Origin: Kineosporiaceae bacterium
GTDB lineage: Bacteria; Actinomycetota; Actinomycetes; Actinomycetales; Kineosporiaceae
DNA: 64,000 bases
NCBI GenBank assembly: GCA_016794595.1
Contig: JAEUJN010000008.1
Span: forward strand, 300,174 to 364,173
Direction: 5' to 3'
Shown: positions 17,082-25,301 of the stretch, in pieces
Numbering within the stretch: position 1 is the stretch's first letter
Layout of the letters: each line of letters starts with the position of its first letter
Position numbers and translations under genes: made by a program
The notes under the pieces: model-generated
Told to the model about the DNA's origin: nothing
The model's database searches: none
The model's input: the letters and a program-made list of their open reading frames with translations, nothing else

Positions 17082-17909
17082 TCAGCGGCCGATCAGCACC
17101 GACAGGCAGGTGACGCACCCCTCGAGCTTCTCGAACTCGCTGATGTCGACCACCTCCGGGGCGAAGCCCTGTTGGTCGAGCCAGTCGATCGTCCGGGGGG
17201 CCGACGCGGCCACCAGCACCGTCGCGCCACCGAGCGGGACGACGTGCGCCCCCTCCTCCTCCGGAGGGACGAGCACTGGCGGCAGAGGGCTGGTGTCGAT
17301 CAGGTGAGGGACGCCGATCAGCCGCCCGTCCGGTAGGGCGGTCACGGCCGACTTCAAGTGCAGGACGTCGAGCAGCGGCACGGTGACCACCGTGCGACCC
17401 AGTGGGCCCAGCAGGGTCGCGAGCTGCGCGATGCCCTCGGTGTTCGTCCGCCCGCCCAGCCCGACGTAGACCGTGCGATCGACCTGGAGCACGTCGCCGC
17501 CGTCCAGCGTGCCACCTGCCGTGATGCGTGCCGTGCGCAGCCCCAGGTCCTCGACCGCGGCCGTGGTACCGGCGATCTCTCCTCGCCGCGCCAGGGCGCC
17601 GGGGTGGGTGAGCACCGCGAGGTCCTCGACCACGACGACCGTGTCCTCGACGAACACCGCGTCCGGGTGCTCGTCGGCGGCCGGGACCACCACCGGCCGC
17701 CAGCCGTGACGGGCCAGGGCCGCGACGTAGCCGTCGTGCTGCGAACCTGCCAGGTCGGTGTCGACCGGTGACCGCTCGATGTGGGTGACGATGCCCTGAT
17801 CCAGCCGGGGACCCGGCGGCCGGACGAGAGCCACCCCGGACAGGCGGCCACCGGACCCTCCAGGAGCGCCGGCAGCGGCCGCGTCCACCGGACGGCCCAG
17901 ATCGCTCAC
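17082..17909 (-). CDS. ddaH: N,N-dimethylarginine dimethylaminohydrolase-like (DDAH)
   Basis: This 275-residue protein has the guanidine-modifying enzyme fold. The catalytic His lies in LLDVLHLKSAV and the nucleophilic Cys in EGCVTCLSVLIG near the C-terminus. Substrate-contact segments FVEDTVVV and GGTLDGGDVL match DDAH-type enzymes. It would hydrolyse methylated arginine to citrulline, although some relatives act on arginine or other guanidines. The GTG start at 17909 gives a Gly/Ala-rich leader; a shorter start near GVALVRPPG is possible. It lies 35 bp from the beta-helix gene on the same strand. Confidence 0.82.
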   Translation of the reverse strand: MSDLGRPVDAAAAGAPGGSGGRLSGVALVRPPGPRLDQGIVTHIERSPVDTDLAGSQHDGYVAALARHGWRPVVVPAADEHPDAVFVEDTVVVVEDLAVLTHPGALARRGEIAGTTAAVEDLGLRTARITAGGTLDGGDVLQVDRTVYVGLGGRTNTEGIAQLATLLGPLGRTVVTVPLLDVLHLKSAVTALPDGRLIGVPHLIDTSPLPPVLVPPEEEGAHVVPLGGATVLVAASAPRTIDWLDQQGFAPEVVDISEFEKLEGCVTCLSVLIGR

Positions 17910-17943
17910 CCGTCACCGCCTCCTCTGCCGCACCCCCGACGCG

Positions 17944-18747
17944 TCAGCAACCGCGCCAGTCATCGGGGGTGTTGCCGCACAGCGTGCCGTACCAGCGGGG
18001 CGAGAACCACACGCGCCCCGTCGTGTCCAGCAACCCGCCACCGACGTCCGCCCGGTTCCCGGTGACGGTGGCCCCACGGCTGAGGACCACGGTGCCCTCG
18101 TTGTACATGCCACCGCCTTCGGACGCGGCGTTGCCGGTGATCCGCGACTTGCCGTCCATCACGACGGTCCCGCGGTTGAGGACACCGCCTCCTTCGCCGA
18201 ACAGCAGCCAGTTGTCGGAGACGCGGGACGTACCGTTCATCACCAGGCGACCTTCGTTGAGGATGCCGCCGGCTCCGTCCTCGGCCCAGTTGCCGGCAAC
18301 CGCGGTCGAGTCGAGCGTCAGCGTCCCGTAGTTCTGAATGCCGCCGCCGTCCCAGGTCGAGTAGCCGTTGGTCACCAGCAGGTAGCGCAGACGGAGGTTG
18401 ACGCCGTTGTTCAAGAGAACGATCCCGGCGTCGCACAGCTCGGGGGTGCACGTTCCGCCACTCAGGGTCGCGGGACCGACCAGTGTCAGGTCCTTGTCGA
18501 CCGTGAACCCGCCGGTGCAGGTACCACGCACGGTGAGCGTGTCGCCGGACCGGGCCTTGCCGATCGCGACCTGGAGGTCGCCACTCCTGACGCCTGAACG
18601 ACCGTTGAGCGCCCAGCAGGTGGTCGTTGACGCGAGTTCAACGCCGACCGCCGGGACCGCTGCAGCGGCGGGGGCGAGCGGCAGCAGGGCGAACACCGCC
18701 GCGGCAGACAGGAGGCGGAACACGTTCCTGGGCATGGTGACCCCCAT
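17944..18747 (-). CDS. secreted right-handed beta-helix protein
   Basis: This 267-residue protein has a signal peptide (about residues 5-35, ending in AAAAVPA) and then a series of short repeats such as GGGIQNYGTLTLDST, GGILNEGRLVMNG, GGVLNRGTVVMDG and GGMYNEGTVVLSRG, each about 30 residues, that predict a parallel beta-helix. Cysteines near both ends suggest disulfides. Similar proteins are polysaccharide lyases or adhesins, but no catalytic residues can be named. GGAGGGG lies seven bases before ATG 18747. Upstream is the 328-bp region shared with the sigma factor gene. Confidence 0.78.
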   Translation of the reverse strand: MGVTMPRNVFRLLSAAAVFALLPLAPAAAAVPAVGVELASTTTCWALNGRSGVRSGDLQVAIGKARSGDTLTVRGTCTGGFTVDKDLTLVGPATLSGGTCTPELCDAGIVLLNNGVNLRLRYLLVTNGYSTWDGGGIQNYGTLTLDSTAVAGNWAEDGAGGILNEGRLVMNGTSRVSDNWLLFGEGGGVLNRGTVVMDGKSRITGNAASEGGGMYNEGTVVLSRGATVTGNRADVGGGLLDTTGRVWFSPRWYGTLCGNTPDDWRGC

Positions 18748-18993
18748 TGCCGGACCCCTCCAGCGTGCTCCCCCTCGGCGGCGATGTCCAGGCCCGGACG
18801 TGCAGGGGCGCTCCCCGACCACGGTGGGACGGCTGCACCGGCCGCAAGAGCGGCGTCGGCAGAACCGAAGGCACCGCGCGCCACGAACAGTGGGTGTGCA
18901 GACGGCTCTCACCCGGCGCCACCCGGGGTGTCCCGGTCGCCCACCGGGCGCGCTCGCCCGTGCCCCCGAGGTCACCGGTGCGGCGAGCGCCCC

Positions 18994-19017
18994 GAACCTC
19001 CCGATCGGGGCGTCGTC
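18994..19017 (+). promoter_or_regulatory. candidate ECF-sigma autoregulatory promoter
   Basis: GAAC at 18994-18997 and CGTC at 19014-19017 are separated by 16 bases, the spacing and boxes of many ECF sigma promoters. It sits about 60 bp before the sigma gene start. GC-rich DNA makes chance matches common, so this is tentative. I see no other feature in 18748-19075. Confidence 0.35.
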
Positions 19018-19075
19018 GATCGGGCCGGATGGGTTGTTCGTCCGGAACGGTCGGTCATGGGAGGATCCGGTGCCG

Positions 19076-19681
19076 ATGGATCCCTCCACCCTCGATCGCT
19101 TCCGGCGCGGCGACCCCGAGGCCCTGCGCACCATCTACCAGGCCTACGCCGGTCCGGTGGCCACGGTGGCGCGCTCCATCGTCGGGGCCGAGCAGGGGCT
19201 GGTCGACGACGTCGTGCAGGAGACCTTCCTGCGGGCGTGGCGCGCTGCCGGGCAGTTCGACCCGGCCCGCGCGCTGGCGCCCTGGCTGTTCACCATCGCC
19301 CGCCGCACGGCCATCGACGTCGTGCGCAGCGAGCGCCGGCCCACCCGCGGCGGGCACGAACCCGAGGTGGACGTCGCGGTGGCCCCGGAATCACTCGAGT
19401 CGGCCTGGGAGCGCTATGAGATCCGCCGCGCGGTGCAGAACCTCCCCTCCGAGGAGCAGGACGTCGTGCGCCTGGCTCACCTGGCGGGGATGACTCACCC
19501 GGAGATTGCCGAGCGCCTGGACATCCCGGTGGGTACCGTCAAATCACGCTCACACCGTGCGCACCGCCGCTTGGCGGCCGCCTTGTCGCACCTGGCCGGG
19601 CCGCCCCTGCTGAGTGCGGATGACGAGGTGGGGATGCGCCGGCCCGCTGGCCCGACGACCGAGGGCAGGGGCAGGCGATGA
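19076..19681 (+). CDS. ECF-type RNA polymerase sigma factor
   Basis: This 201-residue protein has sigma region 2 (about 10-80; LVDDVVQETFLRAWRAAGQFDP) and region 4 (about 120-180; LPSEEQDVVRLAHLAGMTHPEIAERLDIPVGTVKSRSHRAHRRL). Region 3 is absent, as in ECF factors. ATG at 19076 follows GGGAGGA. Its stop overlaps the ATG of the anti-sigma gene (ATGA), so the pair is stoichiometrically coupled. The divergent secreted beta-helix gene is a possible target. Confidence 0.92.
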   Translation: MDPSTLDRFRRGDPEALRTIYQAYAGPVATVARSIVGAEQGLVDDVVQETFLRAWRAAGQFDPARALAPWLFTIARRTAIDVVRSERRPTRGGHEPEVDVAVAPESLESAWERYEIRRAVQNLPSEEQDVVRLAHLAGMTHPEIAERLDIPVGTVKSRSHRAHRRLAAALSHLAGPPLLSADDEVGMRRPAGPTTEGRGRR

Positions 19682-20436
19682 CCGACGACCCGCACGACGT
19701 CCGCCCCGGGACCGACCCGTCCTCCCGGGAACTGGCCGAGCTGGCCGCCCTGCTCGCCGACCGGTCGGTGTGGGCCGAGCCGTCCCCTGAGGTCGAGGAC
19801 CGGCTGTTCGGGCAGATCGCGCGGGAACGTGCGCAACGGCCCGGGGCCACCGGCGAACTGACCCGCGAGCCGGTGGCAACACCACCTGTTCCGGCTCCCC
19901 CTCCGGGCACCGCCCGCTCGGACGCCGACGTCGTCCCGCTGACAGGCACCCGCGGCAACCGGTCGCACGTGCGGCGTGCACCGTCGGACAGCCGGGGCTC
20001 CCGGTGGCGCCGAGTCGGGGTGTCCCTCGCCGCCGCGGCCGTCGTGGGGATGGCCTCGGTCGGGGTCCAGGAGGTCCGTCATCGTCAGCTCCTGCCCGAT
20101 CGGAGCGTCGTGCTCGCGGGAGGCGACTTCGCGCCGGGGTCCTCGGCCGTGGCCCGGATCGACCGCCGTGACAACGGCCTGCGGATCGTGCTCGAGGTCA
20201 CCGGCCTGCCCCCGGCACCCGAGGGCACCTTCTACGCCGGCTGGCTGGTGCCGGCGGACCCGAGGAAGCGCGTGCCGATCGGGACCTTCCACCTGCGTGA
20301 GGGCAAGGCCGGCATCATCGAGCTGTGGTCGGGGGTCGAGCTCGAGAACTACCCCGTCGTCTCGGTGACCCTGCAGGAGGAGGGCGACCCTTCGGGTCCT
20401 GGAACTCCGGTGCTGCGCGGGCGGGTCAATGGCTGA
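19678..20436 (+). CDS. anti-sigma factor, RskA-like
   Basis: This 252-residue protein has a cytosolic N-terminal helical segment (LAELAALLADRSVW), a Pro-rich linker, a transmembrane helix (about 115-132; VGVSLAAAAVVGMASVGV) and an extracytoplasmic beta-rich domain (about 145-252) like the anti-sigma-K C-terminal domain (GTFYAGWLVPADPRKRVPIGTF). It should hold the sigma factor at the membrane until an external signal triggers its release. The classic zinc HxxxCxxC motif is absent. Confidence 0.8.
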   Translation: MTDDPHDVRPGTDPSSRELAELAALLADRSVWAEPSPEVEDRLFGQIARERAQRPGATGELTREPVATPPVPAPPPGTARSDADVVPLTGTRGNRSHVRRAPSDSRGSRWRRVGVSLAAAAVVGMASVGVQEVRHRQLLPDRSVVLAGGDFAPGSSAVARIDRRDNGLRIVLEVTGLPPAPEGTFYAGWLVPADPRKRVPIGTFHLREGKAGIIELWSGVELENYPVVSVTLQEEGDPSGPGTPVLRGRVNG

Positions 20437-20448
20437 CCGCCACCCATC

Positions 20449-21051
20449 TCACCTGCGGCGTTGGGCGAGCAGCTGGCGTTGGGTGCGGAAGACCAGGGCG
20501 ATCAGCCGTTCGACGTCGATCGGGGCGATGTCGAGGAAGCGCACCCGATGACACCGTCCCTGCCCCGTCACCACCGTGACCACCGCCGGGATCAGCAGGT
20601 CGTCGGGTAGCTGCAGCTCGAGGAACATCCGGGTGCCCTCACCCACCGGCAGGGAGATGTCCCAGGCCAGGGCCACTCCCCCACCGCCGATGCTCATGGT
20701 GTGGCCCGAGAACTCCTCGGGGACCCCCGGCGTCGGCTCCAGGAGTGCGGCCCGGACCGGCAACTCCACCTTCACGCGCACGTGCGAGCGGCGCTGTACC
20801 CGTTCGAGCTCGGCGCCGTCCACCACCCGCATGATCATGGTCGGCCCCTCACGCACCAGCTCGACCTGGATCTCGGCCGGTGACCCCATGGTCTCGACCT
20901 GCAGGATGCCCCGGAGGGCGCCGACCGTCACATCGGTCATCACGGGCACCGACCAGGCGCCGTCCAGCCGCAGTGGTGCCAACAGCCTCACCGGCAGGCT
21001 GCGTTGTGCGGTGCGCACCACCAGCCGGGTGCCCAGCTCCACGGTCGCCAC
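20449..21051 (-). CDS. PilZ-domain protein (c-di-GMP receptor candidate)
   Basis: The protein (200 residues from GTG 21051) has an N-terminal YcgR-like domain and a C-terminal PilZ domain. The c-di-GMP-binding signatures are RRSHVR (RxxxR) and SIGGGG in place of D/NxSxxG. Such proteins couple second-messenger levels to motility or exopolysaccharide. The start is uncertain: TTG at 21114 extends the frame by 21 residues, and neither has a clear ribosome site. It is divergent from the PAS protein, which supports a link to taxis. Confidence 0.8.
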   Translation of the reverse strand: MATVELGTRLVVRTAQRSLPVRLLAPLRLDGAWSVPVMTDVTVGALRGILQVETMGSPAEIQVELVREGPTMIMRVVDGAELERVQRRSHVRVKVELPVRAALLEPTPGVPEEFSGHTMSIGGGGVALAWDISLPVGEGTRMFLELQLPDDLLIPAVVTVVTGQGRCHRVRFLDIAPIDVERLIALVFRTQRQLLAQRRR

Positions 21052-21177
21052 AAGGAGGTGTCTCGGCCAAGGGAGAGCCCAACTCGAGTCCTGAGCGACC
21101 GCTTCTGTGATCAATACATGACCCAATGTCACCAAAGGACTGCACAAACCCGTGTCGACCGGGCACACTCTGGGGCC

Positions 21178-22536
21178 ATGCGGCCCGCATCGCCCCTGGC
21201 CTCGGGGGAAGAGCGCCACGTCGGCCTGGACGAGCTGTTCTTCTCCACGACCGATCGTCGGGGAATCATCAAGACCGGGAACTCGGTGTTCATGCGCATC
21301 TCGCGCTACCACGCCGAAGAGCTCATCGGCGCACCGCACAGTGTCGTGCGGCACCCCGCCATGCCGGCGGGTGCGTTCCGGCTGATGTGGGATCGCCTGC
21401 TCAGCGGACGCCCGATGGCCGCCTACGTCGACAACCTGGCCAAGGACGGCGCCTCCTACCGGGTGTTCGCCACCGTCACCCCGCTCGGCGAGGACTTCCT
21501 CTCGGTCCGGATGGCACCGGCCGGACCGCTGGCCTCGGCCGCGACCGCCCTGTACGCCGGCGTCCGGGCGTTCGAGGGCAACCTGGCCCGAACCCAGCAG
21601 CTGTCCGGACCCGAGGTGGCCGCGGCCGGTGCGCAACAGATCGAACGCGAGCTGGCCCGGCTGGGCTTCGAGGACTACGACGACTTCATGCTCGCGGCCC
21701 TGCCCACCGAGGTGGCCGCGCGGGGGTCCGTGCTGGCGCGCGCGTTCACCCGCACCCACACCACCGGACCGCTGGGCGACATCCTGGCGACGACCACCCG
21801 GGTCAACGAACGGCTCGACCACCTGGTGGAGCGCCTGGGTGGGTACCGAGGCCTGATCGAGCAGTTGGGCCCCGCCACGGACACCGTGTACCAGCAGGCC
21901 AGCAGCCTCCAGCGCTCCGTCGAGGCGGCCCTGCAGGCCTCCGCAGAGGTGGCCGCCACGACGCCGGTCCTGTTGAACGTGGCCCGGGTGATGCGCCAGC
22001 CCATGGGCTCGGCGGTGGAGGCGTTGAGGGCGCTCTCCCTCGAGCTGACCGCCCTGCGCCACGAGGTGGCCGACCTGGGGTTCCGGATCGCACTGGCCCG
22101 CCTGCACACCGAGATGGTCCGGGCCTTCACGGTGGAGGTGATCGACGGCCAGGCGCCGCCCAGCTCGCTGGCCGAGGTGCCCCGGCTGTGCCAGGCGGTG
22201 CACGCGGGGGTGCTCGCCATGGGGCAGGCCATCGAGGACGTCAACCACTCGCTGACCACGGTCTCGCTGCAGATCCGCGATGCCGGCGCGCTCATGCGCG
22301 ACTTCCGCAACTTCCTCGGCCAGTGGCGCATCCTGACGGTGCGCCACCGGCAGGCCGCAGCAGTGGCGGATCACCTCGGCCCGATCGACCTGCAACTCGA
22401 CTCGATGGCCGACCACCTGGACTTCCTGGAGTCCCTGGCCGTGCACTGCCACGGCTCGGTCGCGCCCTTCGACCGCCTCGCCCTGGACCCCGACCTCAAC
22501 CGGATCACCGCATTGCTGGGGTACTCACCCGTCTGA
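21178..22536 (+). CDS. PAS-domain protein, Aer-like N-terminus with helical C-terminus
   Basis: This 452-residue protein starts with a PAS domain (about 18-115; FFSTTDRRGIIKTGNSVFMR, RYHAEELIGAPHSVVRHPAMPAG), very like the redox-sensing PAS of Aer aerotaxis receptors. The rest (about 125-450) is long alpha-helices with heptad character, but the conserved methyl-accepting signalling hairpin is not evident and there is no membrane segment. It may be a soluble redox or oxygen sensor. Its 3' end overlaps the P450 gene on the other strand by 12 bases. Confidence 0.72.
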   Translation: MRPASPLASGEERHVGLDELFFSTTDRRGIIKTGNSVFMRISRYHAEELIGAPHSVVRHPAMPAGAFRLMWDRLLSGRPMAAYVDNLAKDGASYRVFATVTPLGEDFLSVRMAPAGPLASAATALYAGVRAFEGNLARTQQLSGPEVAAAGAQQIERELARLGFEDYDDFMLAALPTEVAARGSVLARAFTRTHTTGPLGDILATTTRVNERLDHLVERLGGYRGLIEQLGPATDTVYQQASSLQRSVEAALQASAEVAATTPVLLNVARVMRQPMGSAVEALRALSLELTALRHEVADLGFRIALARLHTEMVRAFTVEVIDGQAPPSSLAEVPRLCQAVHAGVLAMGQAIEDVNHSLTTVSLQIRDAGALMRDFRNFLGQWRILTVRHRQAAAVADHLGPIDLQLDSMADHLDFLESLAVHCHGSVAPFDRLALDPDLNRITALLGYSPV

Positions 22537-23766
22537 GCCGATCTGCAGCTCGTGCAGACCCCGGATGACGAACTCGCGGCGCCGGTCCGGCCGCGAGGCC
22601 ACCACCGCACCGGGGACCAGGCGCCGGACGGCGTCCAGCGTGGCCTGGAGTTCCACCCGGGCGAGCGGACCACCCAGGCAGAAGTGGATGCCCGCCCCGA
22701 AGGCCAGGTGGGGGTTGGGTGAGCGCGTGACGTCCAGGGTGTCCGGGGCCGCGAACACCGCCGGGTCGCGGTTCGCCGCCCCCAGCAGGACCGCGACCTT
22801 GCGCCCCTGTTCGATCACGGTGCCCGCCACCTCGACCTCACGGGTGGCGGTGCGCTCGAACAGCTGCAGGGAGGAGTCGAAGCGGAGCATCTCCTCCACC
22901 GCACCCGGCACCAGGGCCGGGTCATCGACCACCTGCTGCCAGGCCTCCCGGCGATCGAGCAGGGCGAGCAGGCCGTTGGCCGCGACGTTGACCGTGGCCT
23001 CGTGCCCGGCCATCAACAGCAACACGCAGGTGCCGACCACCTCGTCCTGTGACAGTCGGCTCGGCCGTCCCTCGACGTCCGCGGTGGCCGCGACCAGATC
23101 GGTGATCATGTCGTCCTCGCGGGGGGCCACCCTCCGCTCGGCCACCAGCTCGCGCAGGTAGGCGACGAAGGCTACCGAGGCCTGCTCGGCCGCCCGGCGC
23201 CCGGCCTCGTCCAGGCCGTACTCGTACATCTTGACGATGGCGTTCGACCACGGTCGCAGCAGGTGCCGATCGGCCTGCGGCACGCCCAGCAGCTCGGCGA
23301 TCACCTCCACCGGGACCGGCTCGGCCACGGCGGCCAGGAAGTCGACGCTCGGCTCGCCGTCCGCCAGCCGCTGGGCCAGCTCGGTGACCAGCCGATCGGC
23401 GAGCCGGCCGATCCACGGCCGCAACCGTTCGACGTGGCCGCGCCCGAACGCGCCGGCCACCAGCCGGCGCAGCCGGGTGTGCGTGGGCGGCTCGCTCTCC
23501 AGGATCGAGGTCTGGTGCAGCAGGTTGAAGGCGGGGAATTGCTCGGCCGGCTCGCGATCGCGCCAGATCCGGCCCAGGCCACGCTCCCGCAGCACGGCAT
23601 CGCACCCGGCGTGGGTCAGCACGACGTGCATGCCCCGTTCGCCCAGGCCCGGGTGGAAGTGCACCGCAGCCTGCTCGCGCAGCGCGGTGAAGACCGGGTA
23701 GGGGTCCGCCAGGAACGCCGGGTCCTTCGGATCGAACGGCCCGGCGCCCCTGTCGTGTCCGGTCAC
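22525..23766 (-). CDS. cytochrome P450
   Basis: This 413-residue soluble P450 shows the I-helix oxygen-activation motif AGHEAT, the K-helix ExxR (EEMLRFD), and the haem loop FGAGIHFCLG with thiolate Cys363. Length and lack of a membrane anchor fit bacterial CYPs. It lies 16 bp after the TrpB-like gene and is probably in one transcript, which suggests a substrate related to tryptophan or indole. No ferredoxin is nearby, so electrons must come from a shared partner. Confidence 0.92.
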   Translation of the reverse strand: MTGHDRGAGPFDPKDPAFLADPYPVFTALREQAAVHFHPGLGERGMHVVLTHAGCDAVLRERGLGRIWRDREPAEQFPAFNLLHQTSILESEPPTHTRLRRLVAGAFGRGHVERLRPWIGRLADRLVTELAQRLADGEPSVDFLAAVAEPVPVEVIAELLGVPQADRHLLRPWSNAIVKMYEYGLDEAGRRAAEQASVAFVAYLRELVAERRVAPREDDMITDLVAATADVEGRPSRLSQDEVVGTCVLLLMAGHEATVNVAANGLLALLDRREAWQQVVDDPALVPGAVEEMLRFDSSLQLFERTATREVEVAGTVIEQGRKVAVLLGAANRDPAVFAAPDTLDVTRSPNPHLAFGAGIHFCLGGPLARVELQATLDAVRRLVPGAVVASRPDRRREFVIRGLHELQIGSDG

Positions 23767-23782
23767 GGGCAGGCGCCGGTGA

Positions 23783-25165
23783 TCAGGCGTCGACCTTCGG
23801 CAGGTCGGCGAGCGCCTCGGTGAAGCGGGCGTCGTCCGGGTTCTCGTCGACCATGCGGCCCGACAGGTAGGCCTCGTAGGAGGCCAGGTCGAGGTGGCCG
23901 TGCCCGCACAGCGCGGTCAGGATCACCTTCTCCTCCCCGGACTCCTTGCACGCCAGGGCTTCCCGGATGCAGGCTGCCAGGGCGTGGGTCGGCTCGGGAG
24001 CCGGCACGATGCCCTCGGTGCGGGCGAACTGGACGGCGGCCGCGAAGCACTCGGTCTGCGGGACGGACATCGCCTCGATCAGCCCGAGCTCGTAGATGTG
24101 CGAGAGCAGCGGGGACATGCCGTGATAGCGCAGGCCGCCGGCGTGGATCGGGTCCGGCACGAACCCGTGCCCCAGGGTGTGCATCTTCATCAGCGGGGTC
24201 AGCCCTGCGGTGTCGCCGAAGTCGTAGGCGTAGACGCCCTTGGTCAGTGACGGGCAGGACGCCGGCTCGACCGCGCGGATCGTCGGGGACATCCTGCCGG
24301 CCATCTTCTCCCGCAGGAACGGGAAGGTCAGGCCACCGAAGTTCGACCCGCCACCGGTGCAGCCGACGATCACATCCGGTGTCTCGTCCAGCTTGGCGAA
24401 CTGCAGCAGCGCCTCCTCACCGATGATCGTCTGGTGCAGCAGCACGTGGTTGAGCACGCTGCCGAGGGCGTACTTGACGTCATCGCTCTGGGCAGCGACC
24501 TCGACCGCCTCGCTGATCGCGATGCCCAGCGAGCCGGGGTGGTCGGGCCGCTCGGCCAGCTGTGCCCGCCCCGAGGCCGTCAGCTCCGAGGGCGACCGGT
24601 GCACGGTGCCACCGAAGGTCTCGATCATGGTGCGGCGATAGGGCTTCTGGTCGAAGGAGGCCCCGACCTGCCACACCTCACACTCGAGTCCGTACTGCGC
24701 GCAGGCGAAGGCCAACGCCGTCCCCCACTGGCCGGCGCCGGTCTCGGTGGTCAGCTTCCGCACGCCGGCTTTGGCGTTGTAGTAGACCTGCGGGACGGCG
24801 GTGTTCGGCTTGTGCGATCCCGCCGGCGAGACGCCCTCGTACTTGTAGTAGATCCGCGCGGGGGTGCCGAGCGCCTTCTCCAGGCGGTGCGCCCGGTACA
24901 GCGGGGAGGGCCTCCAGAGCTTGTAGACGTCCTGGACGTCCTCGGGGATGTCGATGTACCGCTCGGTGCTCACCTCCTGGAGGATCAGCTCCATCGGGAA
25001 CAACGGGGCGAAGTCGTCCGGGCCGGCGGGCTGGAGGGTGCCCGGGTGCAGCGCCGGCGGGGGCGGCGAGGGCAGGTCGGGGACGATGTTGTACCACTGG
25101 GTGGGCATCTCGGACTCGTCGAGAACCACCTTGTGACGCAGGCCGTCTGCCACCTTGATCTCCAT
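23783..25165 (-). CDS. TrpB2-type tryptophan synthase beta-like PLP enzyme
   Basis: This 460-residue protein belongs to the TrpB2 branch, longer than TrpB1 at the N-terminus. The PLP lysine is in AGSHKPNTA (Lys119), the phosphate-binding loop is [11 protein letters not shown], and the ETGAGQWG segment corresponds to the catalytic Glu loop. TrpB2 enzymes can make tryptophan from indole and serine or phosphoserine and do not need a neighbouring TrpA, as here. ATG at 25165. The downstream P450 hints at use in a modified-tryptophan pathway rather than bulk synthesis, though this is inference. Confidence 0.88.
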   Translation of the reverse strand: MEIKVADGLRHKVVLDESEMPTQWYNIVPDLPSPPPPALHPGTLQPAGPDDFAPLFPMELILQEVSTERYIDIPEDVQDVYKLWRPSPLYRAHRLEKALGTPARIYYKYEGVSPAGSHKPNTAVPQVYYNAKAGVRKLTTETGAGQWGTALAFACAQYGLECEVWQVGASFDQKPYRRTMIETFGGTVHRSPSELTASGRAQLAERPDHPGSLGIAISEAVEVAAQSDDVKYALGSVLNHVLLHQTIIGEEALLQFAKLDETPDVIVGCTGGGSNFGGLTFPFLREKMAGRMSPTIRAVEPASCPSLTKGVYAYDFGDTAGLTPLMKMHTLGHGFVPDPIHAGGLRYHGMSPLLSHIYELGLIEAMSVPQTECFAAAVQFARTEGIVPAPEPTHALAACIREALACKESGEEKVILTALCGHGHLDLASYEAYLSGRMVDENPDDARFTEALADLPKVDA

Positions 25166-25271
25166 TCACGCGGTCGTGCACAGCAGTCGTGCCGGGGCCG
25201 TCCGGCCCTGGTCGAGGCACAGGCTAGAGCACGCCGGTGGGACGGCGCCGGGTGGTCTCCCCTGATCCGTC

Positions 25272-25297
25272 GTGATCCCCCGCAGGGGCGGGATCAC
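25272..25297 (-). terminator. hairpin after the GCS2-type ligase gene
   Basis: GTGATCCC (25272-25279) and GGGATCAC (25290-25297) are perfect arms with a 10-nt loop that can itself pair (CC/GG). It lies 5 bp beyond the ligase stop and before trpB2 on the same strand, so it probably ends the ligase transcript. Confidence 0.6.
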
Positions 25298-25301
25298 CCG
25301 G

